From the NCBI GenBank assembly GCA_033239005.1, contig BSQZ01000018.1, forward strand, positions 3,273,036-3,337,035: DNA of 64,000 bases, read 5' to 3'. Every line of letters starts with the position of its first letter. The stretch's first letter is position 1. This DNA is from Lamellibrachia satsuma. Its lineage: Eukaryota; Annelida; Polychaeta; Sabellida; Siboglinidae. A program made the position numbers and the translations under genes. Under the pieces are notes generated by a model. The model ran no database searches. It saw nothing but the letters and a program-made list of their open reading frames with translations, and was not told where the DNA came from. Of the stretch, positions 50,007-62,599 are shown one piece after another.

Positions 50007-51063
50007 CTGCAATGTAAAGTAAACTTGGTAAACAACAATGAATCTTATCACTGAACATAACTAAAGTTAATCACACCTATTTTAATCATTGTTATATGGG
50101 CAGTTTTCTAGTCTAATGACACTTTTACCATGCCAGTGTTGCCACATGCTTAGCTTTATTAAGGTTATAGAGTCAGCCAGGTAATTCCATGAGAGTCAAT
50201 CCAATGATTCCAATTAGACAATTATCCAAATATATTATCAGTCTAGGAAATTGAAAAATACAAGTATGTAAGTGAGTAATTTATTAGATCCAAAATGTAC
50301 ACGCATTAAATAATAATAATATATCATATAATTGTACGTAATAAAATATTACTGTATACAGAGAGGATCATGGAGACTCCTACAAAGACTTATTAAAAGT
50401 TGCTACTGTAGGAGCCACCCGTTGCGTTCTTTTATTTTAGTTTCTGAGGAAAGCAAAGAATATAGATATAAAGTTATCAACATTAAAATGTAGTAAAGTA
50501 AAGTCCACAAAATCGAGTGCAAGGAGTTAGTGAGATATGACTAATTTAGTGTCAGTGATTATTGCCTGTTTTTCATGAACGGAACAGAACAGATTGTTTA
50601 TTTTAACCCCGATCTATACTGAAACCTGTACATATATTTATACATAATATTATATAGACTCGCTTATAAAACATATTCATACGTATGCCTATATATATAT
50701 ATTATACTTTAAAGATTACAATTAAATGTAAACAGATAATAAGTAATACAGATGTGGTGAATGCTCCAATTAAGACAAAATAGTCACTGGACATCATATC
50801 TCATATACCCACCACCCACCTGTTAGCTGTGTTACGCTTGGTCAAGTTTTACAGTACCATAAATAACATGTTGAGAACCCTTTACTTCTGACACAATGTT
50901 AAAATTAGATATATTACTTACTCTCACTTTATTGCTTGATCTTACTAGCACTGTGTCACGTTCAGATGTTAAAATCATGAAGTGGGATAAAACTATTTGT
51001 TTGAGTCTGTTACTCCTAAACATTCTGGCATATTTGTTAGTTACATACACGTTTGTACAAGTT
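50007..51063. other. RIC1 intron or upstream sequence, no gene recognised
   Basis: AT-rich sequence beyond the most 5' RIC1 exon found. No N-terminal RIC1 exon was found in it. Confidence 0.5.
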
Positions 51064-51165
51064 TATAGTAGGGCCTATTCTATTCCTGTTGTATGTGTGT
51101 ATAGTAGGGCCTAATCTATTCCTGTTGTATGCTGTGTATAGTAGGGCCTAATCTATTCCTGATGT
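51064..51165. repeat. About 37-bp minisatellite split by a Penelope-like insertion (left part)
   Basis: Three units of TATAGTAGGGCCTAATCTAT plus TCCTGTTGTATG. Two more units continue at 53430-53515, so a retroelement landed inside the array. Confidence 0.9.
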
Positions 51166-51747
51166 CCTTGAATGGATAGATGATCCGGTTTCTTGGTTAT
51201 TAATATTAAGCATAATTACCTCTCAAATTACAAGATGAAAAAGAATTGCTAGAAACGAACCTACGTACGAAACTAACAGAAACGGAAATGGAGGAAGTGA
51301 CAGCGTTCATCGAGCATGCGCACGAAACTACTTGCCGGGAAACGCGGGAATGACAACGAAAATATGATCAACTGTTATCCAAACAACAACACGGAGCGGA
51401 CAGTCCACAACTAGATGACCCGGACATCACAGAGAGTTGGGTCATTAATCTAACGAACAGACATTTAGACAGTGACGAAGTCAGCCTATTGAAGAAAGGT
51501 TTAAATTTTGCGGTTACCCCACAGAACCTTCCCATAGACGATCTTATAACGACAACAGAATTAGCATGTAAGAACATCAAAGAAAAATACAGGGCCGATG
51601 GGTTGAGATGTGAGGTAGCTAAAGCCGTGATGAAACAAAGCCAAGAAAAAGAGATCTAACATATCACTGGAAGAGAGGAAAGCACTTCAAACTTTACGTA
51701 GCGACAAAACGATCAAGATTCTACCAGCAGACAAGGGTTGAGCAACT

Positions 51748-52798
51748 GTGATTATGAAGGCCACAGATTACGACGCAAAGATTGCTAGACTATTAGTAGA
51801 TGACACCACCTACAAGAAATTGGAAAGGGACCCCACTAAAGTTTACAAAAGTAAACTAGTCAACATCATGAAAGAGTGGAAAAGAACCAAGATGATCTCA
51901 GATGCCATATACTACAGGATCTACCCTACATCAGAAGCAGTCCCAAAATTCTATGGATTACCTAAGGTCCACAAGAACAATGTACCATTAAGACATATAG
52001 TATCAAGTACAAGAAGCATTACATACAAGACGGCAAAGTTCCTAGCCAGCATTTTGAGCCCACTAGTTGGAAAAACAGAACATTTTGTGAAAAACAGCAC
52101 ACAGTTTGTAAAGAAGATCAAAGAGTTGGAAGTTCCGCCAGGGAGGAGAATGGTGTCTTTTGATGTGACAGCCCTGTTCACGAGTATCCCTGTGACAGAG
52201 GCGGTATCAGTGATAAAGGACTGACTAAACCAGGATACAACACTGAAAGAGATGTGAACTATCAGTAAACCAGATCATCACACTGTTAGAAATCTGTCTG
52301 AACACCACATATTTCATTTATGATGGAGTGTTCTACAAATAGAAGAAGGGAGCAGCCATGGGTTCACCGGTCTCTCCGATAGTGGCAAACCTATACATGG
52401 AACATTTTGAAGAAAGAGCTATCAGAGAAGCACCTCATCCTCCAGACATCTGGTTGAGGTATGTAGATGACACATCCACAGTGTTACAAGAGAGCGAAAC
52501 AGAACATTTCACACACCATCTGAATTCAATGGACGAGAACATTAAGTTTACGGTAGAACCAGAACAGGACAATACGTTAGCCTTTCTAGACACGTGTGTA
52601 TGCCTGAATGATGATGAATCAACCAAGGTCAAGATATATCAGAAAGCAACCCACACGGACCAATATTTGAACTGGGATTCTAATCACCACCTAGAACACA
52701 AACGAAAACCTGATAACAGAAGAAGAGGACAAGAACACAGAGGTGGGCCACATCAAGAAAGTGCTGAAAGCAAACGGTTACAAAACTTGAATGTTTAA
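51748..52798 (+). pseudogene. Penelope-like reverse transcriptase, broken
   Basis: Two open segments (51748-52224 and 52358-52798) hold the RT fingers and palm. GLPKVHK and SFDVTALFTSIP are in the first; [26 protein letters not shown] and FLDTCV are in the second. A stop at 52222 and further stops over about 130 bp separate them. The upstream N-terminal region from about 51228 has its own stops. Confidence 0.88.
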
Positions 52799-53321
52799 GA
52801 CCACGCAACCAATGAGAAGGAAGGAGAACACCACCACAGAAACCAGCAGAAGACAACATGCCATAGGGCTGCCCTACATTAGTAAACTATCAGAACAAGT
52901 AGCAAGGATTTTCAAGTCCTATAACATCCCGGTTTACCACAAACCTATCAACACCCTGAGGTCACTGTTGGTATACCCAAAAGACAGAACAGCAAAGGCA
53001 GCAAAGTGTGGGGTAGTATATGACATACAATGCCCAGAATGTGACCAACACTATATAGGAGAAACAGCCAGAACACTTGGCACAAGAATCAAAGAACATC
53101 TATCTTGTCGCCAACCCCTATCAGCTATAAGTGAACACAAACTGAACACAGGCCATCAGTGCTCTATGAAGGACATTAATATTCTAGACCACAAGGAGAA
53201 CTGGCACAGTGGAAAAATAAAGGAGGCAATTAACATCCACAGAAAGAAACCTACGCTGAACCGAGACGTCGGCCAGGTGATGTCCTACTCCAGCTTGTGT
53301 CACATGACATTGGTCATGTGA
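52791..53321 (+). pseudogene. Penelope-like GIY-YIG endonuclease region
   Basis: The frame contains CGVVYDIQCPECDQHYIGET, followed by RTLGTRIKEHL and an INIHRKKPTLNRD block. This is the linker-plus-GIY-YIG arrangement (here YDI...YIG) with a CxxC-type zinc-binding pair. It overlaps the end of the RT frame by a frameshift at about 52795. Confidence 0.88.
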
Positions 53322-53342
53322 CACATCCGTAACTTCAGTCTG

Positions 53343-53371
53343 CTGAAGAAGACTGCGAGATGCAGTCGAAA
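53343..53371 (+). ncRNA. Candidate hammerhead-like ribozyme core at the Penelope-like 3' end
   Basis: CTGAAGA (fits CUGANGA) at 53343-53349, then a perfect 6-bp hairpin GACTGC/GCAGTC (53351-53356 with 53362-53367), then GAAA at 53368-53371. Hammerhead ribozymes are known in Penelope-like terminal repeats. One unpaired A before the stem, and stems I and III that I could not pair with confidence, keep this tentative. Confidence 0.35.
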
Positions 53372-53429
53372 TATTCAGAACGAACACTAAGTTTCTTGAG
53401 AGGTAATTATGCTTAATATTCCTGATGTG

Positions 53430-53515
53430 TGCTGCCTATAGTAGGGCCTAATCTATTCCTGTTGTATGCTGTATATAGTAGGGCCTAATCTATTCCTGAT
53501 GTGTGCTGCTAGATT
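53430..53515. repeat. About 37-bp minisatellite, right part
   Basis: Continuation of the array at 51064-51165 on the other side of the Penelope-like insertion. Confidence 0.88.
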
Positions 53516-54990
53516 TATCATAGATGGAAAAGCATAAATTTCGCCATGGTAAAAAATTAAATGTCCTGGGCACATTTACTGGCATCGGAATGTGGTGCTT
53601 TCTGATAAATATGAGTATGTTCTTTAGATACAATACACTAACATCTGCAGCCCTACTCCAGACTGTCAACGACACCAGTCACGGGTAAGTGCTTCTGAGC
53701 ATGGAGTACTAGGGCTTGTTATTTGATATCTTTAAGAACATTCAAATGGTGAACCATAAACTTGTACAACACAATTGAAAGGACATTCTTGATAGTGTTG
53801 ATGACAAAACGACAAAAATAGATAGCCATGTTTGCACTATAGTGTCATAGACTGCATGAACTAATATCTGTATGAACGCAAATGGGAAATGTTGAATGTT
53901 TGTTTTACATATTTTTTCAGTATGAGGTCAAAGGATGAAACAAAAGTCACAGCTTTGAACAGGAAATGAAGATATAGCTTAGATTTAGAAATAAAGTCAC
54001 AGCTTTGAGTAAAGATAGTCTAGGTAGAAGGTTTTGGTAGAATTTGGTAACACTATCACAATAATGCTTTGTTTCACATGCCTGGGATTCCCGTGAGTTA
54101 ATGGAAATGCCCTTTATCATTTACATGATAATAATGACTTACGCTGCCAACTTTCATCGTTTATTGTAGAGCCATAGTGTTTTCTCCTTTGTTTTAAATG
54201 AAGATAAATCAGTGTTTTATTATTATGTATACATTCCATCATGATTTATGTTGCAGGCATTACTTTATGATTAACTATTAAATAAATACATAACTAGCCT
54301 TCACAACTACATCGTGAGCAGATCAAGCTTATTATTAAACGCTGGTTCAGGTGAATTATATCAGTCGTTTTAATAATTTAAAATGCAAAAAATAATCATA
54401 TATTTTTCTCAACCTATTTTATTAAATCATTAAACAGATCATTTAGTTAACAATTATTATGTGAGCCCTCATAGAAACCAATGCTGTGCATTGATGACAT
54501 TATCATGTTTAAATTAAACAACACATAAATATTGTAAATTGCCAACTATCCTCCATCTGAGATGATCTTCAACAATACAATCTCTCCAGCTCATAGTTTT
54601 AGCTACGATTACAGTAACATGACCTGGATCCTTGACTGGATGGCTGGCTATGTGCTAAATCACTTACACCGTTTGCACATTATAAGATTGTCACTAAAGA
54701 AAGTCATTAAAATTGTTTTTATGTAGGAGCTGCTGAATGGCAAATAATAATACAGAGCAACAACGACAACGGACTGCCATTTAAGAGCTTGCTAGAACTG
54801 CCAGGCATAGTTAGCCCTTTGCTGTTGTGAAGATATTGTTATAACTAAAACTGTGATTAAAATAAATAAATCCAACTTATTGTAAACACCACAATTATCT
54901 CCAGCTATGTAAGAAAAATCCAAGGAATTCCAACAAACCGAGCATCACAATGAAATAAACGATGTCTGAAGGTTGTTAAAGGGTTACAGC
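53516..54990. other. No gene recognised
   Basis: AT-rich sequence with no exon or clear repeat recognised. Confidence 0.5.
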
Positions 54991-54994
54991 CAGC

Positions 54995-55262
54995 CACACC
55001 GGAGCTGGTGGAGGGGGGTTCCACTGGAAGACAGTACAGAGAAACAGCTGAATCTGTTTCTTTTTTTTTAATAAAAACAGATGATGGGTTCTTTTTAATG
55101 ACAGTTGTCTGGTTCAGTCTAGATCACATCCAATATGTTGCTACTCTGGTATTTCTGTGCTCTGAGGCATTTCAGAACTTTGGATCTAGAGAAATTCATC
55201 TGCCAGCAACTGACCACACAGCAGCAACAGACCAGGGCTGTCCAGCACTATGGTCAGCTTTG
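54995..55262 (+). repeat. Unclassified dispersed repeat, copy 1
   Basis: Collinear with 62331-62590 over about 250 bp (shared blocks GAAACAGCT, CAGATGATGGG, GTTGTCTGGTTCAGTCTAGA, TTTGGATCTAGAG). No coding signature is kept in both copies. Confidence 0.8.
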
Positions 55263-55299
55263 GGGCATGCATCACATGTTACTATAATTAGCTGAATGG

Positions 55300-56822
55300 C
55301 TGATATGATTCACCAATCACCAAAAAATTTGGCAAGCACAGTCTTAATTTTCTTTTCATTACCACACAAAGTGAAAAAGTCATAATTGGAGTATTTGTAA
55401 TTTTTCCATTGTAATCAAACAATTAAAAACAGGCCTACAAAATATATATATCGAACAGCAAAAGAAATGCAAAAATGTTTTCGTCATGATACAATGAATT
55501 CGCCATACTTTTGTCAATGCAGTATGATGCATCTATATGTAGTGTCTTGATAAAGTTGACTTCCCGACTAACTGGGCTGGACGTTGCATAACTAATGCAC
55601 CCTGTGTAAGATTTCTATTACTATGCATGATACACCCTGGTTAATTCAGGGACTGTTTTTTTCAGGTTTTTATTGGGATGTCGGCAGTGCGCTGTTTGAC
55701 CACTTAATATGACTCTGTTACTGAGTCAGGGTTCTTGTTGATCATGGAACCTATCCATGGACAATTGTGATGAATATGGTGGTCTTGTTTTGCATTGATC
55801 ATTCGAGATCGTCCAGCTCACATCCCAATCATTTGTGAATCCAGGGGCTGCTGACAATAAGGACAGCAATGATAACACTTATGTTATTCTTATTGACAGT
55901 AACTGACTGAATCAACAATGCTCACCTCTTAAATTTCACCAACGACACCTGCCTGTGCTTCCCACATGCACACGCAGGCCCTGAATTAACCCGACTCGAC
56001 TAATAGCAGGTGTGCCCTGCATGAGATTTTCGACTTTATCAAGACAACACAATGTAGCTGCCATCACACAGCATTGACAAAAGTAAATGAAGAGTTCATT
56101 ATGACATGACAAATACATGTTTTCTTGTGTTGTTCAGTATGTAATGGCTACCTCAGCTACCTCAGCTACTTTACACGGTATGTGCCTCACTGTAATTAAT
56201 CACACAATAGACACACATCTGACATGGACTGGGCATACACAGGAAACATGTTGCAAGAACTCTTAATAACCTAATGGCATCCTTGTCCACATGCCATCTG
56301 GAATGTGTTGTGTTGCATGCACCATTGACGATGCAGCATTCACTAGCAGGTAAAAAAATAAAAAAATTTAATTAGGTCAGCAAAGTTTGTACAAAAACCA
56401 TTACTACAAATTATAATTGGCCATCAAAACTGATTGGCCATAAAGCATTAAGCACAGTATTGTTTCATGTGCATTGATTACCTACTCAAAATCAAATGTA
56501 TTGGTATTCACTTTTGTCGCTCATTCATGATGATTTTATTTCAGAAGAGGACCATCACCGCCATGCTTCTGGTAAATCTACACTAGACACTTGTGTGCTG
56601 ATTATCATTATGCATATTAAATATAATACTATCACGGGGAGATAATAGGGAGATAATCCTGAAGTCACACATTGTCAGTGTCTGGCTGTCAGCCAGCTAG
56701 GAAACTTCAGCACTCACCACTACACTTCATACTGTTGCCTGGTGTCAACAATGCCAATTAATTTAACAGTACAAGTTTAATAGACTACTACAGCTGTCAG
56801 ATTTATGGACAAAGGATTATTA
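55300..56822. other. No gene recognised; one CR1/L2-like tail fragment
   Basis: Only short open frames. The segment 56255-56330 resembles the 3' tail of the CR1/L2-like family (TAATGGCATCCTTGTCCACA). Confidence 0.45.
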
Positions 56823-56830
56823 ATCAGTGT

Positions 56831-57847
56831 CAGGGTTGGCAGGTTTATGGCAGGGTGGTTTTTACCAGGTGGTTTTTACCGGTAAAAACTGCCCTGCCGA
56901 AAACAGGTTTAAGGCAGTTTAAGGCATAGAAAATGCCTTAAACATATTTCATAAAAAACAATAAAAGTATTATATTAAACATGCCCTAAAGTATGACATA
57001 AGTATTAATAATTCCCTTCTCAATTGTTACATATGTGCTAGAGATGTAAGAAACAGGTTTAAGGCAGTTTAGGGCATAGAAAGGCCATTTAGCCATTAAA
57101 AGCATGTCCTATACCTAAGTATAACAGAAGTATAGTTTTTGTAATTCCCTTCTCAATTATTAAGCCTGCTAGAGGTGTGAGATACAGGTATAAGGCAGTT
57201 TACTTGCCTATTATTTCTAGTAGAGGTGTGGTATTGAAGTCTACTAAAGTTGGTTGCAAATAAACTCAATTGCTTTACACCTGCTAGAGGTGTGGTATTG
57301 AAGTCTACTAAGGTTGGTTTAAAATAAACTCAATTGCCTTTACACCTGTTAGAGGTGTGCTATTGAAGTCTACTAAGGTTGGTTGAAAATAAACTCAAGG
57401 TGTTACAAATGATCCAAAGGTGTTGTTTTCAAGTACTATATAAAGCTTCCCCTGCACACTAATAATCAAACATTTCATTTTGTGTAGAAACCTGATACAT
57501 TCAAAATTGTTACCGCGTGCTGCGTGGAATCAAGGACTTGGACTGGTAAAATGTGAAGACCGATTAGTCAATAGCTGGAATGTATAATATATATGTCAAT
57601 AAACTTCCTGTCATTTTTGTAAAAAAATCATGAAATAAAACTAAGTTTAAGATTTATTTTTGTTTGTAGTTTGATTTAATATATATAATGTACGTGTTTC
57701 ATAATAACAGAATCTTCAGTGTGCCTTTGGACAGGGATAGCTTTAAGGCAATTTGAGGCAGTTTGAGGCAGTTTTAACCACTTTAGGGCAGTTTGCGGCA
57801 CATGCCGTGCCAAAAACAGGTTTAAGGCCGCCTTAAACCCAACCCTG
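56831..57847. mobile_element. hAT-type non-autonomous DNA transposon, 1,017 bp
   Basis: Terminal inverted repeat CAGGGTTGG at both ends, with subterminal GTTTAAGGC repeats in both orientations. It is flanked by a perfect 8-bp duplication ATCAGTGT (56823-56830 and 57848-57855). An 8-bp duplication with CAGGG ends is characteristic of hAT. The interior has no transposase; it holds about three copies of a roughly 63-bp unit (TAGAGGTGTGGTATTGAAGT) at 57221-57395. Confidence 0.88.
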
Positions 57848-57855
57848 ATCAGTGT

Positions 57856-59657
57856 CAATGTCCTTAACCCATGACATTTAAGAACACCAGGTGACAGCAA
57901 ACTCTATCTGGTCCACACCTTGATTAGTAACCTTAAATTAATAAAATATTTTATAATAATAAGTAATTAATTCACAGTATCATGAAATTGATCAACCCCA
58001 CAGGATTTGCCTGATGACACACCATGGTAAAAAAAGTGATAATCTAGCTGGAAAATAAGCCAGCTGCATAAACAGAGTTCTAAAAGATAACCCACATAGA
58101 CAAAGTGGTGGTACTGTTAGCCAGCTGGGAGTTATCCTTGCTTCATTTCTTCTGTAAATATTTCTGTCAAGGTATGCGCCATTCCTCACTCTTTGTCATT
58201 GAATAAATATCTGAATTTCACTTTACTGAAATATAATTTGGACGAATGTTGTTAATTGCAGTTAGATGTATTATGCACACAGGATATGGTCCATATTTTT
58301 AACATGATAGAGGCTATAGAAACTGCACAATCATGTCCTGTGTTAGATGTCTGTCCAGACACCTGACACCACCACCAGCTGTCAGACAATAGACATGTGG
58401 CCTGTTAGTATGGTCCTTCAAGTGAAGCCATCTGATAAAGTCACTATCACTGTTTTGTTTAGGTAATGCATTTTGCATAGCTAGATAGGATTTGAAACTA
58501 GGAATACAAATCAATGACACCAAGATAATTAAAATAACACTGTCCACTCAAAAGATATGAACAGTTAATGATGACAGACAGAAATATCACTTTTCTTGCA
58601 TTTTACTGTAATGGAAGATGCCTTGGAAAAAATGTAAAATAACTGAGGAATAATGAGTCCAAGCTAAAATTTGGCATTCTTTTATTTCTGGGCTTAAAAA
58701 ATACAAACAAATATTCACTATGGCTTTTCATATAAAAATAATATAATTTAAAGCCTACAGGACAAAATGAAAAATTAGAATTTTTATGTCATTATCAATA
58801 GCTCCATGTGTAATGCATCATGTTCAACGACCTGGCTGGCCGTGTGTGACCCCCATAGTAATAAGGTAACTGCATGCCTCACTGGAATAGGTCACACTTT
58901 GGTATAGTGAATAAAGTCAAAGAAATATATGTAATGATTTTTTCCTTGTGTGGTAGGGCTCATTATAATATAATTGTTACCACATCCGTTTTATAATATA
59001 ATTATGTCATCAGTTTGATATAAGTTATACGTATTATATCTAACTACATGTTTTAAGTATCCTGCCAGTGTCAGTGCTGGGATGTGCTAGTAAGAGCCAA
59101 GGTTAAGTGTCACCAGATTGATAAGCATAAGTGTTAATTAATTCATCTCATGAGAAACATGTGGTGTTAGTTAGTCTGTTCATACTAGAAGGCAGGAAAG
59201 TGAGAGATAATGATTGGCTAGTAAGTGTTTGGTCAGCCAGGGTTGGATGTTATAGTGTTTTAGACAGAGAAAAGCAGGAAGTGAAGCTTCAGGCAGGCAG
59301 TGGTGTAGGCTGAGGAGGGTTTCCCTGTTAGCCAAGGGCTGGGTAAACTGGTGAGTTCCTGATAGGTGTTGTGCAAGCTTGGCTGGAACTGGTAGACTGT
59401 CAGGGTTTAATATTGATTGTTATAATAAAGATTAAGGTTGATTAATGCGGTGTTTTATTTGTTAGTTCTTCTTTATATTGGTACCCCCGTTGTCATAATA
59501 TTTATTTAATAGAAATTACCTCTACGACACTTGTACCCAGTATATTTAGACTATAAAAAGACTGCAGAATAAGCTCAAAGACGGGTGGCTTATACTTATA
59601 GTACTTACACTGATAAAATTACATCTAGATACTATTATAATGTTATTAAGTACTTAG
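57856..59657. other. No gene recognised
   Basis: AT-rich with short frames. A segment at about 59100-59430 ends in AATAAAG but has no coding signature. Confidence 0.45.
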
Positions 59658-60653
59658 TAGGGCTGGGTGAATAAAAAAATTAATTGGAATTATTCAATTC
59701 AATTCCTGAATTTGAAATGAAAGATTTTCACCAAGTGGAATTTGAACTGAAAGATTTTGAGTAAATTGAATTGGAAGAAAATGAATTGAACCTCATTTTC
59801 TAGTGCTGGTGCGATCTGGTTTTATTTCCAATGTGGTCCTCAATCCAACCCTAGAATTGTATATGAACTCAGTTTTTGTAGCAGTTAAACCTACAATTGT
59901 AACCATTTGAAGGTCTGAGGTGAAAACATTAATTTTGTTCAAATTTGAACAAAGGATCTATTTGAAAAAAGGCAATTTAAAAAAAAAAACTCAGAAGTTC
60001 TGCTCAATTAAAACTATGGTGGGATGTGATTAGTTTACTTTGAATTCAATACAGGTTGCAGCTCGTGCTCTATCTAAGATAACATTTGTTGTCTGCCTGC
60101 ATATATCTGTATCTGGAACCATGCCCTTTGTGTGTGCTAGGAATGTGTGAAGTCATAGTCACTCAGATGGGGCATCCCAACAATTAGTAATTAGCTTGCT
60201 ACTCCTGCATTGTTTCATTGAGCAGGTATCACCAGCCTACAGGTCTTTTCATGTTGTTTGAATAACGGCTCAGCCTTTGTCTGTACATTGTTTACAATTA
60301 CTAGCACTTGGAATAACATGCAAAGAAACATTATATGTTGTAAGTTTGCCGCAATAGATGTAATAGAAAAGTAATACACTATTAACTATTACTTTATTTA
60401 CTATTACTTTTGAAAAAAGTTCCTCTATTACTATTACAGAAAAAAACGTCTATTACCTGTTACAGTTACACATTACTATAACCCCATGCATTTGATTTGG
60501 AAAAACTCCCATAGAATTAATTCGGAATTGGAACTGAATCGGAACTGAAAAATTTGAGGTGGAATTTGAATTTGAAAAAAATTATTGAATTGAATTGATT
60601 AAATTGAACTGAAGGGAATTTTAATTGATTAAATGGAATTGACCCCAGCCCTG
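59658..60653. mobile_element. Second hAT-like non-autonomous element (candidate)
   Basis: The ends are inverted (T/C)AGGGCTGGG, followed on both sides by ATT-rich text with GAATT repeats. Flanks GTACTTAG and GTTCTAGC are only loosely similar, so the target duplication is not clean. No coding sequence. Confidence 0.55.
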
Positions 60654-60659
60654 GTTCTA

Positions 60660-61453
60660 GCTAATCATGCACCTCCTCTAATGTAAATGTCATGGCTTTA
60701 TCAATATTACTGCTTTAAAAACAGAACTGGTTCACTCTAATTCACTATAAAATTTATTACTTTCACCAGGCAGAATTGGACACACATATACCAACACTGT
60801 CAAATACTTGTACATATAACTAACAGCAACACCTCCACTGTTGAACAGATGACACTGTGACATGCAGGCAGGCATATCTGCTATCACCTCCACACAGAAA
60901 TGCAATCAATCAGGCAGTTAATAGTGTGAGTAAATTTTATAAATTATCTTTCAGTGGCAGATAAAAGATGTTAACACAGAGTCTGAAATTAGCAAAAAAA
61001 TTAACGGGTCCAGATTTTTTTCTAACTGGCCCAGTTCCATTTTGAACTGGCCCTGGTGAGTTTGAACAGGCCCCACAAAAAATTTATAAATTATATTAAA
61101 TTGGAATAAAGTAATAAAAATGCAATAAATATGAATCATACCAAATATTGTCAGTCATTTCTTATAACTAGCAGACCAATAAAATAAAGCAATGAACTTA
61201 ATAAACATTTCAATATTTTATTATTTTTTTTAAACTGGTACAATCGTTGTAAGTAACACTATGTTTGATGTTGACGTTTCACGCGCATTGGCTTGGGACC
61301 TGGAAACACCGATGCTGTTCTCAATTCACTTCAGATCAAAGCCTCCAAAGTTAATTTTTACAGTCAAATCAGAAAGTTTTGGCACATTATATTGTCAATC
61401 GGATTGTCTGCCTCCTTGGGATTCTCGCAACTTCATTCACCATCTTTGCTTTG
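60660..61453. other. No gene recognised
   Basis: Includes a local AACTGGCCC-type repetition at about 61015-61075. No exon recognised. Confidence 0.4.
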
Positions 61454-61575
61454 TTTCCCTGGTAGTCCCCAAGACACTGACATCATTACTTAGGTGTTTC
61501 CCTGGTAGTCCCCAAGACACTGACATCATTACTTTGGTGTTTCCCTGGTATTCCCCAAGACACTGACATCATTAA
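61454..61575. repeat. 43-bp tandem repeat, 3 copies
   Basis: Units start at 61454, 61497 and 61540 (core TTTCCCTGGTAGTCCCCAAG) and are almost identical. Confidence 0.95.
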
Positions 61576-62330
61576 CTATGAATCACCCAATAGGCATCCA
61601 TGATGCAAATGCATTGGATTTCCTTAGCACGTGTGGACTTCGCCTTTGCATTGGCAGCGATCAGTATAGTATAGTTTGTCACAACTGTATTTTATATCTA
61701 ATTAGCATAGATTAGTGAGTACTGTAACGTATATCACTAATACAGTTAGACTCAGCCATGGCTGAAAGAATGAATGGATGAATCGGAGGGATGGGGCCGA
61801 TAACTTGCACATACTGGCTAACTGAATCAGCCCGACGCATTTTGAATCAGTGGTTGCCAATAAAAAGGCCGTAATTGTGAACACTGTAACATAGGCATTT
61901 GAGTTAAACTAATCAAAAGACTGTACCTAACGTTTATATGGTGTGCGTTTAAATACTGGCGAGTCCTGTCTTGCTAATGCTTACTATTATAGTCATGTAC
62001 AAACATTTAGGCAAATTTCAGAAAAGAAAAAGTTAAGACACAAAAATGTAAAACAAAAAAAACCACAAGACATGACCATATGACACATGTATAATTAACA
62101 TCCACTGTATTGAAGATTAAAATAACACAGAATGTTTTTCAATTATTCAAACCATACATGCATACAGTGTTACTAACAATCAGTTTCTTTTATTATTCTG
62201 AGCTGCTTCACGTAACAACGGCTTAGTAGTGTACAGATGGGCTATGAAATGTATAGGGTTATATACATAAGGTAAAGAAAACAAACCCAAACATTTGTGG
62301 TAAGTTAAAAATGCACTAAACAGTGTAAAA

Positions 62331-62590
62331 ACCCTGTGTGAAGAACGTCAAGGTCAGAGCTTCGGTCACTACTTCTGGTGGTGTTAGACTGGGATACAGT
62401 TCTCGGGAAACAGCTAAATTTGTGTGTGTCTTTAATGATAAAAAGCAGATGATGGGCTGTTTTAATGAAAGTTGTCTGGTTCAGTCTAGATTGTATCCAA
62501 TACGTTGCTGCTCTGGCATTTCTTTGCTGTGAGGCATTTTTGAGCTTTGGATCTAGAGCAATGCACCTGGGCTGTCCTGCTTACTTTTGC
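62331..62590 (+). repeat. Unclassified dispersed repeat, copy 2
   Basis: Second copy of the repeat at 54995-55262, same orientation, diverged, with a shorter 3' end (GGGCTGTCC is common to both). Confidence 0.8.
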
Positions 62591-62599
62591 TACATATTT

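Larger units (their letters stand above)
51166..53416 (+). mobile_element. Penelope-like element (RT plus GIY-YIG), degenerate
   Basis: The order is an N-terminal region (ESWVINLTNRHL, KGLNFAVTP), a reverse transcriptase ([41 protein letters not shown], catalytic-type YVDD at about 52460), then a C-terminal GIY-YIG endonuclease region. That combination defines Penelope-like elements. Perfect 25-bp inverted repeats lie at 51202-51226 and 53396-53420. The 12-bp sequence TATTCCTGATGT occurs on both flanks (51154-51165 and 53417-53428) and is a probable target duplication; its first four bases coincide with the end of the 3' inverted repeat. Several stops and frameshifts (about 51660, 51740, 52222, 52256, 52342, 52797) make it non-functional. 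Confidence 0.9.
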
